Counted from the stretch's first letter, positions 12,801-25,797 are shown. The stretch is DNA of 64,000 nt from Hevea brasiliensis (GCF_030052815.1 NC_079505.1:65873899-65937898); one strand, 5' to 3'. Program-made: numbers and translations. Notes: a model not told the origin generated them from the letters alone.

Positions 12801-13005
12801 AATGGACCAAAAATATTAATTAGTTTTAATTTTAATTAAATGTTTTAAATACCTATTAGAAAATGCTCACCACTTAACAAAAGTAAGAAAATTGTTTTAA
12901 AATCCCTTGTAGGGTACTTAATGAGTTATCGGTAGGTGAAGTGTGGTAGTTCATTAGGTATTCTATGGGATCATGTTATGCCTTACAGAGGTGTAAGGTG
13001 TGACA
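6894..13005 (+). mobile_element. 5' LTR of element C, interrupted by solo LTR D
   Basis: Own sequence is 6894-8471 plus 11063-13005 (about 3521 bp). It begins TGTAACACCCC and ends GGTGTGACA. A CT-rich stretch near 7555-7620 may be a transcribed leader, but no TATA box is certain. It contains no supported gene. The sequence is closely matched by the 3' LTR of C with scattered differences. Confidence 0.9.
8472..11062 (+). mobile_element. Solo LTR D (same family as element E), inside the C 5' LTR
   Basis: A 2591-bp insertion with canonical ends TGTAACACCCC and GGGTCGTGACA, absent at the equivalent point of the 3' LTR of C (near 29000). Its reverse complement recurs at 61274-63232, where it abuts an integrase region, which identifies it as an LTR. 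No internal region is present, so it is a solo LTR. The flanks are GAACC and ACCCA, so no clean target duplication remains. It holds a GC-rich block with many CpG sites (about 8810-9070) followed by more ordinary sequence, and three to four copies of a repeat ending in GGCTTGAGTAATT (10240-10370). Overlapping open frames in the GC-rich block look like composition artefacts. Confidence 0.85.
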
Positions 13006-13013
13006 TGTTTTAG

Positions 13014-13025
13014 TGGTATCAGAGC
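13014..13025 (+). other. Primer-binding site of element C (initiator Met)
   Basis: TGGTATCAGAGC, complementary to the 3' end of plant initiator tRNA-Met, eight bases after the 5' LTR end at 13005. The region 13026-13348 is the untranslated leader before gag. Confidence 0.95.
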
Positions 13026-13348
13026 AAAATTTTTGAAGTATGTTTTAACTTAAGAATTTGTGCCTTTTCCTTGTTAAGTACAATTGCTCAATGTCCATAT
13101 TTGTTACATACAGTGCATTACATCTTAAATATGAACTAACGGAGAGAAATCTCCTTATGTTACTTATTCAGGAGATACCCTAACTTCGGACTGAAATGGA
13201 AGAAGGGGATTGCTCAGTCGAGCAATCTGTTGAAGCTGAGGCACAAGGGGAAGCTGACTTTACAAAATGTCGATGGGTCGATGCACCACCTCGCAAATCT
13301 GCGATTTCTGCATAGTTTGCCTGACAGATGGCTGCGATGTTTTAACAA

Positions 13349-16300
13349 ATGGCTGGAGGTATGCCTGCTCAAGCTCCACCCCAGACACCTGTGGTACAAC
13401 CACTGCCTTCAGCTAGACAGTATGATAAGTTATTGAAGTATGGGGCTACAGAATTTAAGGGTACAATGGACCCTTTAGAGGCAGAACAATGGCTTGAAAG
13501 AATGGACAGAGTATTTAAGAAGCTGCACTGCCAAGATGAATTGAAGTTTGAGTATTCTGTGTCCTTACTGCAAGGGGATGCGTATGATTGGTGGAAGACC
13601 ATCCCCCACAGCTTGGCTGAACCACCAGTGCTGACCTGGGATGACTTCATCAAAAAATTCAGACAGAAATACATTCCAGATGCATATGTTGATCAAAAAT
13701 TGCAAGAATTTTTTAGTTTGAAACAAGGGAACCGATCAGTGGCAGAGTATGAGAGGGAGTTCTCCCACTTGAGTCACTATGCTGGGAGTCTCCTTTCTAC
13801 CAATAAGGCAAGATGCAAGAGATTTGAGACTGGTTTGAAGCCCAGTTTGAGAATGCAAGTAGTGGGATTCAGGCATAATAATTTTTCAGAGCTCATGTCT
13901 CAAGCACTTGAGCTGAAGAGAATTGAATCAGAAGCAACCCCAGTGAAAGAAAAATTAGAGAAAGCTGAGAAATCAGAAAAAGACAAGGGGGAAAAGTCAG
14001 TAGAACAGAGTTCTGGTGGGACTTCTGAGAAGAAGAAGAAATTTAGTGGACCCAGCAGGGGTCGAGGTGGAAGATTTGGTAGGGGCCAATTCTCTGGACA
14101 GAGACCTCCTAGGTCTGGTCAACAGTCGAGCAGGGGTTCACATTCTGCCCGTCCCTGTGAGACTTGTGGCAAGATTCATAGGGGGAAATGCTATTGGGCC
14201 ACTGGAGCCTATTTTAACTGTGGAGGCAAGGGCCATATAGCTAAAGACTGCACTAGTGCTCCGAGATATGGTCCAGCTCCTACTGCTACCAAGGGATCTA
14301 TTCAGAGTCCTGCTCCCAGAGGTTCACAGTCAGCTGGCAGAGGAAGAGGCAGAGGTAGAGGCACTGCTTCAGGCATTCAGGGCACGGTTGGTCAGTCGTT
14401 ACAAGGGAGTGCTTTAGCCAGAGTCTACGAAATGAGACAGCGAGAAGAGGCTGAGACTTTTGATGTAGTAGCCGGTACATTCTCTATCTCTTATCAAGAT
14501 GTATTTGTGTTGTTTGATCCGGGTTCAACCCATTCATATGTTAGTGCTAGCATAGTCAGTTCACTTGCTATTCCATGTGTGCAAATGGGTTTTGAAGTGC
14601 TAGTAACTAGTCCGTTAGGACAAGAGGTCCGGGTCAATAGAATTTATAGGGACTATCCTTTGGTGATCCAAGGACATGTTTTTCTGTCAGATTTGATTGA
14701 AATGCCCTTCAGAGATTATGATATCATCTTGGGCATGGATTGGTTAGCTAAGCATCACGCCATGATTGACTGTAGACTGAAGACAGTCACTTTTGATCTC
14801 CCTTTGTACGGTGATGTGGTAATACATGGGGAGAGGCATTTACTGCCATCAAACATCATTTCAGCTACACAAGCTAGAAGGATGATCATAAAGGGTTATG
14901 AAGCATACTTGGCACATGTGATAGACACCCAAGTGGGGAGTCCAGCACTGAGGGACATCCCTACAGTATGTGACTTTCCAGATGTGTTTCCTGATGAATT
15001 GCTAGGATTACCTCCAGAAAGAGAGGTGCAGTTTGAGATTGATGTTATGCTTGGTGTGGATCCAATCTCCATAATGCCATATAGAATGGCACCTGCAGAA
15101 TTGAAAGAGTTGAAAGTGCAGCTGCAAGAATTACTTGACAAGGGCTTTATCCGCCCTAGTGTGTCACCTTGGGGAGCGCCAGTGTTGTTTGTAAAGAAGA
15201 AATATGGCACTCTTTGCTTGTGTATTGATTATCAATAGTTGAATAAGGTGACAATAAAGAATAGATATCCATTGCCCTGCATTGATGACTTGTTTAATTA
15301 GTTGAGGGGTGCAGCTGTGTTCTCCAAAATTGACTTGAGATCAGGTTATTATCAGTTGAAAGTACAAGAGCAGAGTATTGCTAAAATTGCCTTCAGAACC
15401 CGCTATGGCCATTATGAGTTCTTGGTCATGCCATTCGGGTTAACTAATGCTCCGGCTGCTTTTATGGATCTGATGAACACTATCTTCAGACCATACCTCG
15501 ACCAGTTTGTTGTGGTATTCATAGATGATATATTGGTCTATTCAAGGAATGCAGAAGAGCATGATAGACATCTGAGGATTATACTGCAGACCCTAAGGGA
15601 GAAACAGCTATATGCCAAATTATCGAAATGTGAATTTTGGCTGAAGGAAATATCCTTTTTGGGGCATGTAGTATCAGAAGAGGGCATCAAGGTAGATCCA
15701 AGTAAGATTGAAGCTGTCCTTAATTGGAGACCACCCAGAAATATCACAGAGATTTGTAGTTTTCTGGGTTTAGCTGGATACTACCATAGATTTGTAAAGG
15801 GATTCTCCATGTTGGCATCTCCACTGACCAAGCTGCTTAGGAAAGATGTAAAATTCCAGTGGACGGATAAATGCCAACAAAGTTTTAATGAATTGAAGAA
15901 ATGTTTGACTGAAGCTCCAGTCCTGACTTTACCTATACCGGGTAAAGAATATACAGTATATAGTGATGCTTCTCACAATGGGTTAGGCTGTGTATTGATG
16001 CAAGATCGAAATGTCATTGCCTATGCATCACGCCAGCTAAAACCACATGAGAGAAATTATCCAATACATGATTTGGAGCTTACAGCTATAGTGTTTGCTT
16101 TTAAGATCTGGAGACATTATTTATATGGGGAAAAGTGTTATATCTACACAGATCATAAGAGTTTGAAGTATTTGGGCACTCAGAAAGAGCTGAATTTGAG
16201 ACAGAGGAGATAGTTAGAGTTGATAAAAGACTATGATTGTCTGATATACTATCAGCCAGGGAAAGCAAATGTTGTGGCTAACGCCTTAAGTCGCAAGACT

Positions 16301-17795
16301 ATGGTAAGTCTATGGGTTACTCCTTTGTCTTTGGTACATGAGTTAAGATCATTGCATGCCAGCTTAGAGATTAATGATGAGGGGCAGACAGCAGTTGCAT
16401 GGCATGTACAGCCAGTGTTGATTGATCAGATCAGAATGGCTGCTCAGAATGATAAGAAGTATCAGAAGCTATTGGAAGAAGTCAGGCAGGGCAAGAAACC
16501 AGGGTAGAATGTGTGTTCCTAATGATGTCGATTGGAGGCAAATCATTTTGAAAGAAGCACACGAGTCTCCTTTTGCCATGCACCCTGGTGGCACAAAAAT
16601 GTATAGAGGGCTAAAGGAGCATTATTGGTGGATGGGTATGAAGAGAGATGTGGCAGAGTTTGTATCCAAATGCCTAACTTGTCAGCAAGTGAAGGCAGAG
16701 CATCAAGTACCCGCTGGGTTATTACATCCACTACCAGTGCCAAAATAGAAATGGGAGAGAATAATGATAGATTTTGTGATGGGACTTCTGAGGACACAGA
16801 AGAGTCATGATGCAGTTTGGGTTATTATTGACAGATTAACTAAGTCTGCTCATTTTCTGCCAGTTCAGATGGACTATAGTTTAGAAAGATTGGCCAAGTT
16901 GTACATTGATAAGATTGTGAGACTGCATGGAGTGCCAGTATCCATCGTATCAGACAGAGATCCTAGGTTCACTTCTAGATTCTGGGGTAGTCTTCAGAGA
17001 GCCCTAGGAACTATATTGAACTTTAGTACTGCATTCTACCCACAGACAGATGGCCAGTCTGAGAGAGTAATTCAGATCTTAAAGGACACGCTACGGGCTT
17101 GTGTGATTGAGTTTGAGGGCAATTGGGATACACACTTGCCTTTGATTGAGTTTGCTTACAACAATAGCTATCAATCAAGCATTGGGATGCCTCCATATGA
17201 AGTGTTGTATGGCAGAAAATGTAGAACCCCGTTGTGTTGGGATGACGTGGGTGAAAGAAAAATGATTGAACCCGAAATTGTTTAGCAAACTGAGGAAAAG
17301 ATCAGAGTAATCAGAGATCGACTTAAGGCTGCATCAGACCGTCAGAAGTCCTACATTGATTTAAAGAGAAAAGATATTGAGTATGCAGTGGGTGAGAAAG
17401 TATTCCTCAAGGTTTCTCCTTGGAAGAGAATTATGAGATTCAGCAGAAAGGGGAAACTGAGTCCTCGTTTTATCAGGCCATATGAGGTTCTAGAAAGAGT
17501 GGGTCCTTTGACATATCGTTTGGCACTACCTCCAGAGTTAGAGAAGATACATAATGTCTTCCATGTGTCTATGTTGAGGAGGTATCGATCAGACCCATCT
17601 CATGTACTACCAGTAGAGGAAATTGAAGTGAATCCAGACCTCACATATGAGGAAGAACCCACAGTGATTATGGCTTATGAGGTGAAGCAGCTACAGAACA
17701 AGCAGATACCGTTGGTAAAAGTGCTGTGGAACCATCATGCGGGCCAGAAAGCTACTTGGGAACGAGAGGAGGACATGAGAAGACAACACCCATAG
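13349..17795 (+). pseudogene. gag-pol polyprotein of Tekay-type element C, broken by stops and one frameshift
   Basis: Single polyprotein frame. Gag core: WLERMDRVFKKL near residue 50 and AEYEREFSHL near 133, then a zinc-knuckle region whose second copy begins YFNCGGKGHIAKDC with the expected first Cys replaced by Tyr. Protease: FDPGSTHSYVS near residue 388. Reverse transcriptase: PWGAPVLFVKKK before the first stop and [11 protein letters not shown] after it (near 15520). RNase [16 protein letters not shown] near 15960. Integrase: HPGGTK...CLTCQQVK zinc region, then the DDE residues in DFVMGL, SDRDPRFTSRFW and QSERVIQ. A C-terminal chromodomain ends ATWEREEDMRRQHP. In-frame TAG stops occur at 15236, 15299, 16211, 16746 and 17283; a frameshift occurs near 16500. 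The element cannot encode its own enzymes. Confidence 0.93.
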
Positions 17796-18364
17796 CTGTT
17801 CAGAGATTAATACCAGGTAAAATTTCAAGATGAAATTTATTTAAGGGGGGAGAGAATTGTAACACCCATATTTGTATAGCCTAGTATATTTCACTGTTTC
17901 GGTGACCGGTGTCAGTCCGAACAATTAAGGGGATTAGAACCACACTTAAGACAACTAGATAAGCCATAAACACAAATAATTAGTAATTGTCAATTAGTTA
18001 AGTATAAATAAGAAAAACAGAACATAAGAGGTTAAAAGAGCCGAGAGTCACAGTGATGGGTGACTTTCTCGGAAACGACTGCGAAGTTGATTTAAACTCA
18101 AATATCGAACCGTAAAATGTGACGCCGCTGTCCTTAGGACCACTATAAACACAGTGGAAAAGAGAAAATCATGAAAAAAACTGTTAAGCCAGTCAAATAA
18201 TTAGGTCAGGGAGCCGGAGGAAATATTAAATTATTTGCAAACCGGGTTGAACCGACGAGGGGCAATTTGGTCAATTGACCCCGAGAGCTGACTCCTGACC
18301 TAACTGTCAAATAAAATCGGAGAAAAGAAAATTTCGGAATCGAGAATTAAATTAAAGAACTAAT

Positions 18365-20473
18365 TGTTAGTAGTATGCCCTAGAGCATATCATTTAGTAT
18401 GTATCTTGTACATAATTTAATTAATAAAAGGCATTTCCACTTTTCCGTTTATATAATATATTTATGTGTAATAGAAAAGGTCCATTGATATTTTGTTAGA
18501 AATATTATTCTTAAGTTGTTAAGAATATGAGTGACAATATTTCTAGCACAAAGTATCATAAATAGGTTCACAATCGAGGATGCTTCATAATAAGGACATG
18601 ACTTATCCAGAAAGATTGTATTCATGTTTGTTCCCAAGTTATTTATATGAGATATAAATAAGATGGAATGGTGAGTCTCATGCCATATAACAAACATGAT
18701 AGGCACTTATAAATGATAAGTAGGCCGAACCAGTGACACTTATGACAAGCACATGGAGTTTACTCTTGTCAATGTTTTGTCATAAATCATATCGATGCAT
18801 ATAATCTTTAGACTGAGATAGCATGATTATCTTGTATATAGGTAGTTTGAGTTTGATCTGCTTTCATACTTGTACTATGTATGGGTATATGGGCATGTGT
18901 TGGCTCCTGCTAGTTATATATGGAGGTAGGTGTTGATCAAGATGGAATCTGTTCCTCTAAGTAAATAGAGATAAAATCCTATGTTCATTTAATTGTTCTT
19001 GATGTTTCAAGTTCCTGGCCAGGACAGATAGATTTATTCAGAAAGAGTTTCTGATGAGAAAAATCTTTTTAATCAAGAACTGAAATTAAAAGAAAACATA
19101 ATATTCATAGCAAATGGAGTTTGACATAAACCATGACTCCAGCTTGAGTTGGGATTTTGTAATAGAGAGATTCTAGTGCATGGTAACATATGATTATAGG
19201 TTCATTTAAGGTAAATCTTATTACTAATTGGGTGGCCATGGCATGCTATGCTAGGTGTTAACCATGGTCTATGAGGTTCATAAAATGATTTAGAGAAATC
19301 ATTTATGGTAAGAAAGAGTTCTGATGATATTAAGAGTTGATATCATGTCTCATTGCCAATTAGTGATGAGCCTAGTAAGTCACACACATACACAAGTTAT
19401 CACCTATTTAAATATGATTTAATTAATTAATTAAAGAGTTTAATTGATTAATTAAATAGGTTTGGTTTGCAATTAAATTGCAAAGTCCCTAGCATGACTT
19501 GAAGCCAAATCTAGATTATTGGATGTGTAGTATAAATTAAATTTATATTTAAAGTCTTTAAATATGAATTTAATTGATGAGAAATTAATTAATAGAGATT
19601 AATTAATTAATTTATATTTGATATAAATTAATTAGAAGAAGAAAATAATTATTTTGGGTTAAGAACTCAAAATTAAAACACAAGGGCATTTTGGTCATTT
19701 CACAGTATGACACGTGGCACCATGAGATGGTAACACATGGGATTACACATAAGCTTGCCAAATGTTTTTTTTTAATCATGTAAGATGATTAAAATCAAGA
19801 TTAAATATAGGTTTGACACTTGGCACAATGTGATTGGGTCACTTAAACCTAGAGCTAATCAAAAGGTGACATGTGGCTAGGGTTTAATGTGTTAACCTAG
19901 CTATTTAAGTGTGGTTATGAAAAGAAAAAATAACCAGCAGCCTCTCCTCTCATTTTTCACGCCACTTTGAGCCTCTCCAGCTATTTCTCTTCATCTCTCA
20001 TCAATTCAAAGAGATTAGCCATCAATCTCTTGAATTAAGAACACTAGAAATTGTTTCTAGTGTCACATTTATCTCTAATCTCTTAAAAGGCAGAACTTGA
20101 ATTTCTAATTAATAGAAAAAGCTTTAGAGGCTGTTCAAGGGCTGCCATAGGTGTTCTTGGTGTGGACAAGCTAGAGGGACAACATTTGGTGTCCTGAAGA
20201 CGAATCTCAAAGGCGCAGACGCATTTGCGATTGCAACAAGAGGTTAGTGAAATCGTTCTTGATTTAATCTAGGGTTCTAAAATTAATCTGATTAATTTTA
20301 AAATCTTAAATGGCAAATACAGATCCAAAAATATATTAAAAGAGTTTTAATATGTTGTTTATCATTGAAATCAAATAGATAAAAATAAATCTTGCATGGT
20401 GCATGTGACCCTAGGCGAAATTTTTTTGAATTCAATGGTATAATCTTGTATTTTTCACGCTTCCGTTCCTTCA
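18365..20473 (+). mobile_element. 5' LTR of copia element F
   Basis: Ends TGTTAG and TTCCTTCA, followed two bases later by the initiator-Met primer site (20476-20488). The region 20489-22258 between the primer site and gag is an unusually long leader of about 1.8 kb and includes the 35-bp repeat array. Confidence 0.93.
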
Positions 20474-20742
20474 ATTGGTATCAGAGCCACTATATTTGCC
20501 ATTTAGATTGTTGATTATATGATTTAATTGTGTGATTTGATCATGAGATGATTGATTCATTGCTGGTTGGATCAAGAGGTGTGGCGGCACACATGGTGAA
20601 GCCACCATTGGTGGCGGCAACATTGGTTCCATGGGTGGTTCAAGGTTTGGCTTTTAATTCTGCAATTGTTGTATGATCTAAGGCCTATTCTTTGACTAAT
20701 TAAAGTGTTTAATTAGTAGTTTTAATCACACAATTAAATTAT

Positions 20743-21090
20743 GATTCAAATCAGAATTTTAAAAATTGTTTGAATGTGATTCAAATCTGAATTTTAAAAG
20801 TTGTTTGAATGTGATTCAAATCTGAATTTTTAAAGTTGTTTGAATCATATTTAAATCTGATTTTTTAAAATTGATTCAATAAAATTCAGATCTGATTTTT
20901 TAAAAAATATTTGAATGTGATTCAAATCTGATTTTTTAAAAATGTTTGAATGTGATTCAAATCTGAATTTTTGAAGTTGTTTGAATGTGATTCAAATCTG
21001 AATTTTTAAATTTGTTTGAATGAGATTCAAATCTGAATTTTTAAATTTATTTGAATCATATTCAAATCTGGATTTTTAAGTTGAATATGA
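20743..21090 (+). repeat. 35-bp tandem array, about ten units, in the leader of element F
   Basis: The word GATTCAAATCTGA recurs at 20743, 20778, 20813, 20848 (diverged), 20883 (diverged), 20919, 20954, 20989, 21024 and 21059 (diverged), a spacing of 35 bp with one of 36. Each unit contains the near-palindrome TTTGAATGTGATTCAAA. It lies in the untranslated leader upstream of gag. Confidence 0.9.
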
Positions 21091-22258
21091 GATATTCAAT
21101 TTAATTTAAGTATGTATGTTTTATTTAATTATTAAATAGTGATATGCATGATGGATGATCATGGACTATAAAAGACCAATGTGATTGGATTTATTTCTTT
21201 TATGTTTTTTTGGGATTGTAAATTAATTAATTTATTTTAATTTATTTTGGGCATGTATTATTAAGTTTGTAATATTTTTGGGTTATAATTTCATTTATTT
21301 AAGTTCTTGTAAATTCGCCTTGGTATGCCAAGGATTACTATGTAATATTGGATTGCAAGAAGTTCAAGGAGGTCAAGAGCATTGGTGGGACCAGTGGGAG
21401 GAATTCAATATCAAGTGTTGATTATGTACTCCTTCAGTAACTCTTATAAAATGAATGAATGAAATGCACCTAGGAATGCCCTGATTCAATTCTTGGTGGC
21501 TCAGAATTGAATCCCTTAGAAAATCCATGATCATACCATATTTACTGCTTATCCATGAATGCATGAGATGTATGGGAATGTATGCAATTATATGATATAT
21601 GCATGCTAAATGGATAATGTGCAAAGTGAGACCTTAATAGTAATAAGGATGGCTATAAAATCTTCCAAACAAATGATTAAGTTGGAAATACTATAATTAA
21701 AGTAATTATAACATAAGCCCTCCATTGGGGCAATTATTTTAAGAAATTTTAAATAGTTGCATGAGATGCAATTAATTTAAGAGATTTTCTTAAGAATAAT
21801 TGTTAAGCATGAGATGTTGTAAATATGTAAATGGTTTGGTGGCCAATATTGGATGTACCTGAGGACATTAAAATTATTTGCATAATTACTGACTCAATGG
21901 GATCAACTTAACTAATGCAAGATAAGTCAATAATGGATGTACCTGAGATTTTGAGCATTAGGGGCTAGGTAAAGGATTGAACCTCACATGAGATGTGATG
22001 GGCAAGGAGTTGCTCACTTATAGTTTATTGTAATTCCAATAATGGATGTACCTGAGGATGATCAATAGAATTATAAGAATTCAATCACCCACTAGAAATC
22101 CATCCAACTAGGATTTCCGTTTTCTACTCTGGAAGTGTAGGATTCGCTAAGTTAGTGGGAGGACCAATTTGAGTAAAAGACCATAATCATTTTGGTTAAT
22201 TACATGATACATTTACTAATTAATCTGGTTATTTTCTGCAGTTAATTTTCTGATAAAA

Positions 22259-25200
22259 ATGAGCACAAAATAACCACCACCATCCAATATCCTTGCAAGC
22301 ATACTTGATCACAATAGGTTGACAGGACCTAATCTGTCTAATTGGCTAAGAAATTTGAAACTTGTCCTGAACCTTGAACATATAGGATATGTTCTAGATT
22401 CAAATGTTCCTGGTCCCTTACCTCCAGAGGCCACACAAGAGGAACATGAAACTTTGGACAAGTGGAAGGAGCATGATATGAGAGCTAAGTGTTACATGCT
22501 TGCTTCCATGAGTAATGAGTTCTGAAGCAACATGAGAACATGCAGTGCGAGTGAGATCCTCCTTCACCTACAAGAGTTGTATGGTGAGCACAAAGAGAAT
22601 GCTAGGTATGAGATATCTAGACGGCTATTAGTATGAGGATGTCTGAGGACAAAATGTTGGGGATCATGTCCATAAGATGATTTGGCTGATTGAGCAGTTG
22701 GAACATCTTGACTTCAACATGGATTTCCAACTACAAACGGATTTGATCCTTCAGTCCCTTCCTGAGTCTTTTGGGAATTTTGTGACAAATTTCCATATGA
22801 CTCAACAGGAATGCACCTTAGCTGGTTTACTCAACATGCTGGTTATTGCCCAAAAGAATATGCCAGACAATAAAGGAAAAGAGGTAGCTTTGGTTGCATC
22901 TTCTTCTGCTGGAAAGTCCAACAAGAAGAAGGGCAATAAGAAAAAAAAAACCTCAGATTCCTGGTCCTTCTAAGAAAATAGCTAAACAGAAAAGGAAGAC
23001 TAAAGCTGATGAAGGCAAAGGAAAGTGTTTCCACTACCAACAGGAAAGTGTTTCCATTGCCAATAGGAAAGTGTTTCCATTGCCAGTAAGAAAGTGTTTC
23101 CACTGGCCAGAGTATAGCAATCTAAAAGAATACAATGCCATGGTGAAAACCAACTCAAGTTCAAAATATATTTGGCACTTAAGGTTATGTCATGTTGCAG
23201 AAGATAGGATTGCAAAATTGGAGAAAATGGGGATTCTATCCTCATTGGGCTTTGAGCCTACTCCAACTTGTGAATCTTGCCTTCAAGGCAAAATGACTAG
23301 ATCACCCTTTGTTGGACAAGGGCTAAGAGCTGAAAATATTTTGGAATTAATACATAGTGATGTATGTGGTCCGTTTAAAGAAATGGCTAGAGGGGGCTTT
23401 CATTATTTTATTACCTTTACTGATGATAAATCAAGGTTTGGGTATTTATATTTGATGAAATACAAACATGAATCCTTTGAAAAGTTTAAGGAATTTAAAT
23501 CTGAAGTAGAAAATCAAACAAGAAAAAGTATTAAAGCTCTTCGATCAGATCGTGGAGGTGAATATTTGAGTACTGAATTTGATGAATACTTGAGAGAGCA
23601 TGGCATTGTTTCTCAGCTGACTCCTCCAGGAACGCCACAACTGAATGGTGTATCTGAAAGGAGAAACCGTACCCTATTGGATATGGTACGTAGTATGATG
23701 AGCTATACTGATATGCCAATCTTCTTTTGGGGATTTGCATTAGAATCAGCTTTGTATTTTCTGAATAGGATTCCATCAAAATCAGTTTCTTTCACACCTT
23801 ATGAGATATGGCATGGAAGAAAACCAAGTCTAAAGCATGTTAATATTTGGGGTTGTCCAGCTTATATCAAAAAGCTGAACACTGATAAATTGGAGACCAG
23901 ATCAGAAAAAGGTCAATTTGTTGGATATCCAAAAGATAGTTTTGGATATTATTTTTATTTGCCTACTTCACAAAAGGTTGTGATAAGTAGAGATGCCACA
24001 TTTCTTGAACAACAGTTTGTTCAAGAATGAGGTAAAGGAAGGCAAATAGAGTTAGAATTGGATATAAATTCATCTAGTCAACCTATACCCATTGATGAAA
24101 CATCTACAGCTGTTCCTCGTAGAACAACCAGGGTATCTCACCCACCAGTGAGATATGGTTTTCTTCATGAAGAAAAACAAGAGTTGTCTACTCATGAAGA
24201 AGTAGATCATGGGGATGATCCACTTACCTATGAAGAAGCTATATCAGATATAGACTCTTCAAAAATGGATTGATGCTATGAAATCCGAGATTGATTCCAT
24301 GTATAAGAATCAAGTTTGGGATCTTGTTGACCCACCTGAAGGTATTGTACCTATAGGGAACAAATGGGTTTTCAAGAAGAAAATTGGTTCTGATGGAAAG
24401 GTAGAGACCTATAAGGCAAGGCTAGTAGCGAAAGGGTTTCGCCAAAGGCAAGGAATAGACTATGAGGAGACTTTCTGCTTTGTTGCCATGCTTAAATCAA
24501 TTAGGATTTTATTAGCAATATTTGCATACTATGATTATGAGATTTGGCAGATGGATGTCAAAACAACTTTTCTCAATGGATACATTGAAGAAAACATTTT
24601 CATGGAACAACCTAGGGGATTTGAATCCCAAGATGGTTCCAAGGTATGCAAGCTAAAGCGATCCATTTATGGGTTGAAACAAGCTTCGAGGAGTTGGAAC
24701 ATCCGTTTTGATGAAGCCATTAAATCCTTTGGTTTTATCAAAAATGAGGATGAGCCATGTGTATATAAGAAGGTTAGTGACAGAGCTATCACTTTCCTTG
24801 TCTTATATGTGGATGACATACTGTTGATAGGTAATGACACAGGTATGTTGACAACTATAAAGGTATGGTTGTCAAATACATTCTCCATGAAAGACTTAGG
24901 GGAGGCAACCTATATTCTTGGGATTCGCATCTATAGAGATAGAGCGAAAAGAATAATAGGTTTATCCCAAAGTCTATACTTGGAAAATGTGTTAAAGAGG
25001 TTTAACATGCTTGATTCCAAGAGAGGATTGTTACCAGTGAGACATGGTATCCATCTTTCTAAAGAGATGTCTCCAAAGACACCTGAAGAAAGAGATAAAA
25101 TGGCCAGGATTCCATATGCTTCGGCTATTGGAAGTTTAATGTATGCAATGTTGTGTACTAGGCCGGTTATCGCATATGCTGTTAGTTTGACTAACAGGTA

Positions 25201-25775
25201 TCAATCCAATCCAGGTTTGGAACATTTGGATAGTATCAAGAATATCCTTAAGTACTTGAGAAGAACTAAGGATTTATTCTTGATTTATGGAAGTGGAGAC
25301 TTGCAACTAGATGGTTATACGATTCGATTTCCAATCGGATATCAATGATAGAAAGTCTACCTCTGGATATGTGTTCATTTGTAATGGAGGTGCGATCGGT
25401 TGGAAGAGTTCCAAGCGAGCACATTGCAGATTCCACTCGAGGTTGAGTATATTCTTGCATCGAGATCTTGCAAAAGAAAATTTGGATAAAGAAGTTCGTG
25501 ACAGAACTTACAGTAGTTCCTTCCATTGAGTCGATGGTTCCACTACCTTTGTGACAATAATGGAGCGATCATCTGAGCTAACGAACCAAGGTCTCACCAG
25601 AAATACAAACACAAAGAAAGTCGCTACCACATTAACAGAGAAATAGATGGGCGAGGAGATGTAGCCATGCAGAAAATAGCATCGGTGAAAATCCGGTGAT
25701 CCATTCACTAAGCCTATGTCATGATTTAGTTAGACCGACATCTTGAGAAGATAGGTCTAAGATATTGTAATGAAT
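22259..25775 (+). pseudogene. gag-pol remnant of Angela-type element F, frameshifted and lacking protease
   Basis: Copia order is preserved: gag (ATG at 22259; TAA at 22271, TGA at 22523, frameshift near 22630), a damaged zinc-knuckle region (23020-23111), the GAG-pre-integrase domain (IWHLRLCHVAEDRI at about 23168), integrase with CESCLQGK, HSDVCGPF, SDRGGEY and SERRNRTLLD, reverse transcriptase from about 24250 with LYVDDILLIGND near 24805, and RNase H to about 25775. Further damage: an A-run frameshift near 22945, TGA at 24028, frameshift near 24265 and another near 25318. The aspartic protease normally between the zinc knuckle and the GAG-pre-integrase domain is absent. The element must be non-autonomous. 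Confidence 0.9.
23020..23111 (+). repeat. 4 x 23-bp tandem array at the gag zinc-knuckle of element F
   Basis: Units start at 23020, 23043, 23066 and 23089; each begins with the palindrome GGAAAGTGTTTCC (AGAAAGTGTTTCC in the last). The normal copia knuckle would read GKCFHC followed by a His and Cys; here the second Cys is Tyr and the rest is replaced by repeat translation. Confidence 0.92.
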
Positions 25776-25797
25776 GGCTCTAGTGCTAGTGGGAGAT

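Noticed and set aside
13349..17795. Programmed read-through or reassigned TAG codons in element C
   Set aside because: TAG bias could suggest recoding, but the element also has a frameshift near 16500 and a lost zinc-knuckle Cys, and TAG is the expected product of CAG deamination. The intact host gene for the permease uses TAG as its normal stop.
20743..21090. CRISPR-like array
   Set aside because: There are no unique spacers between constant repeats; this is a simple 35-bp tandem repeat in a plant retrotransposon leader.
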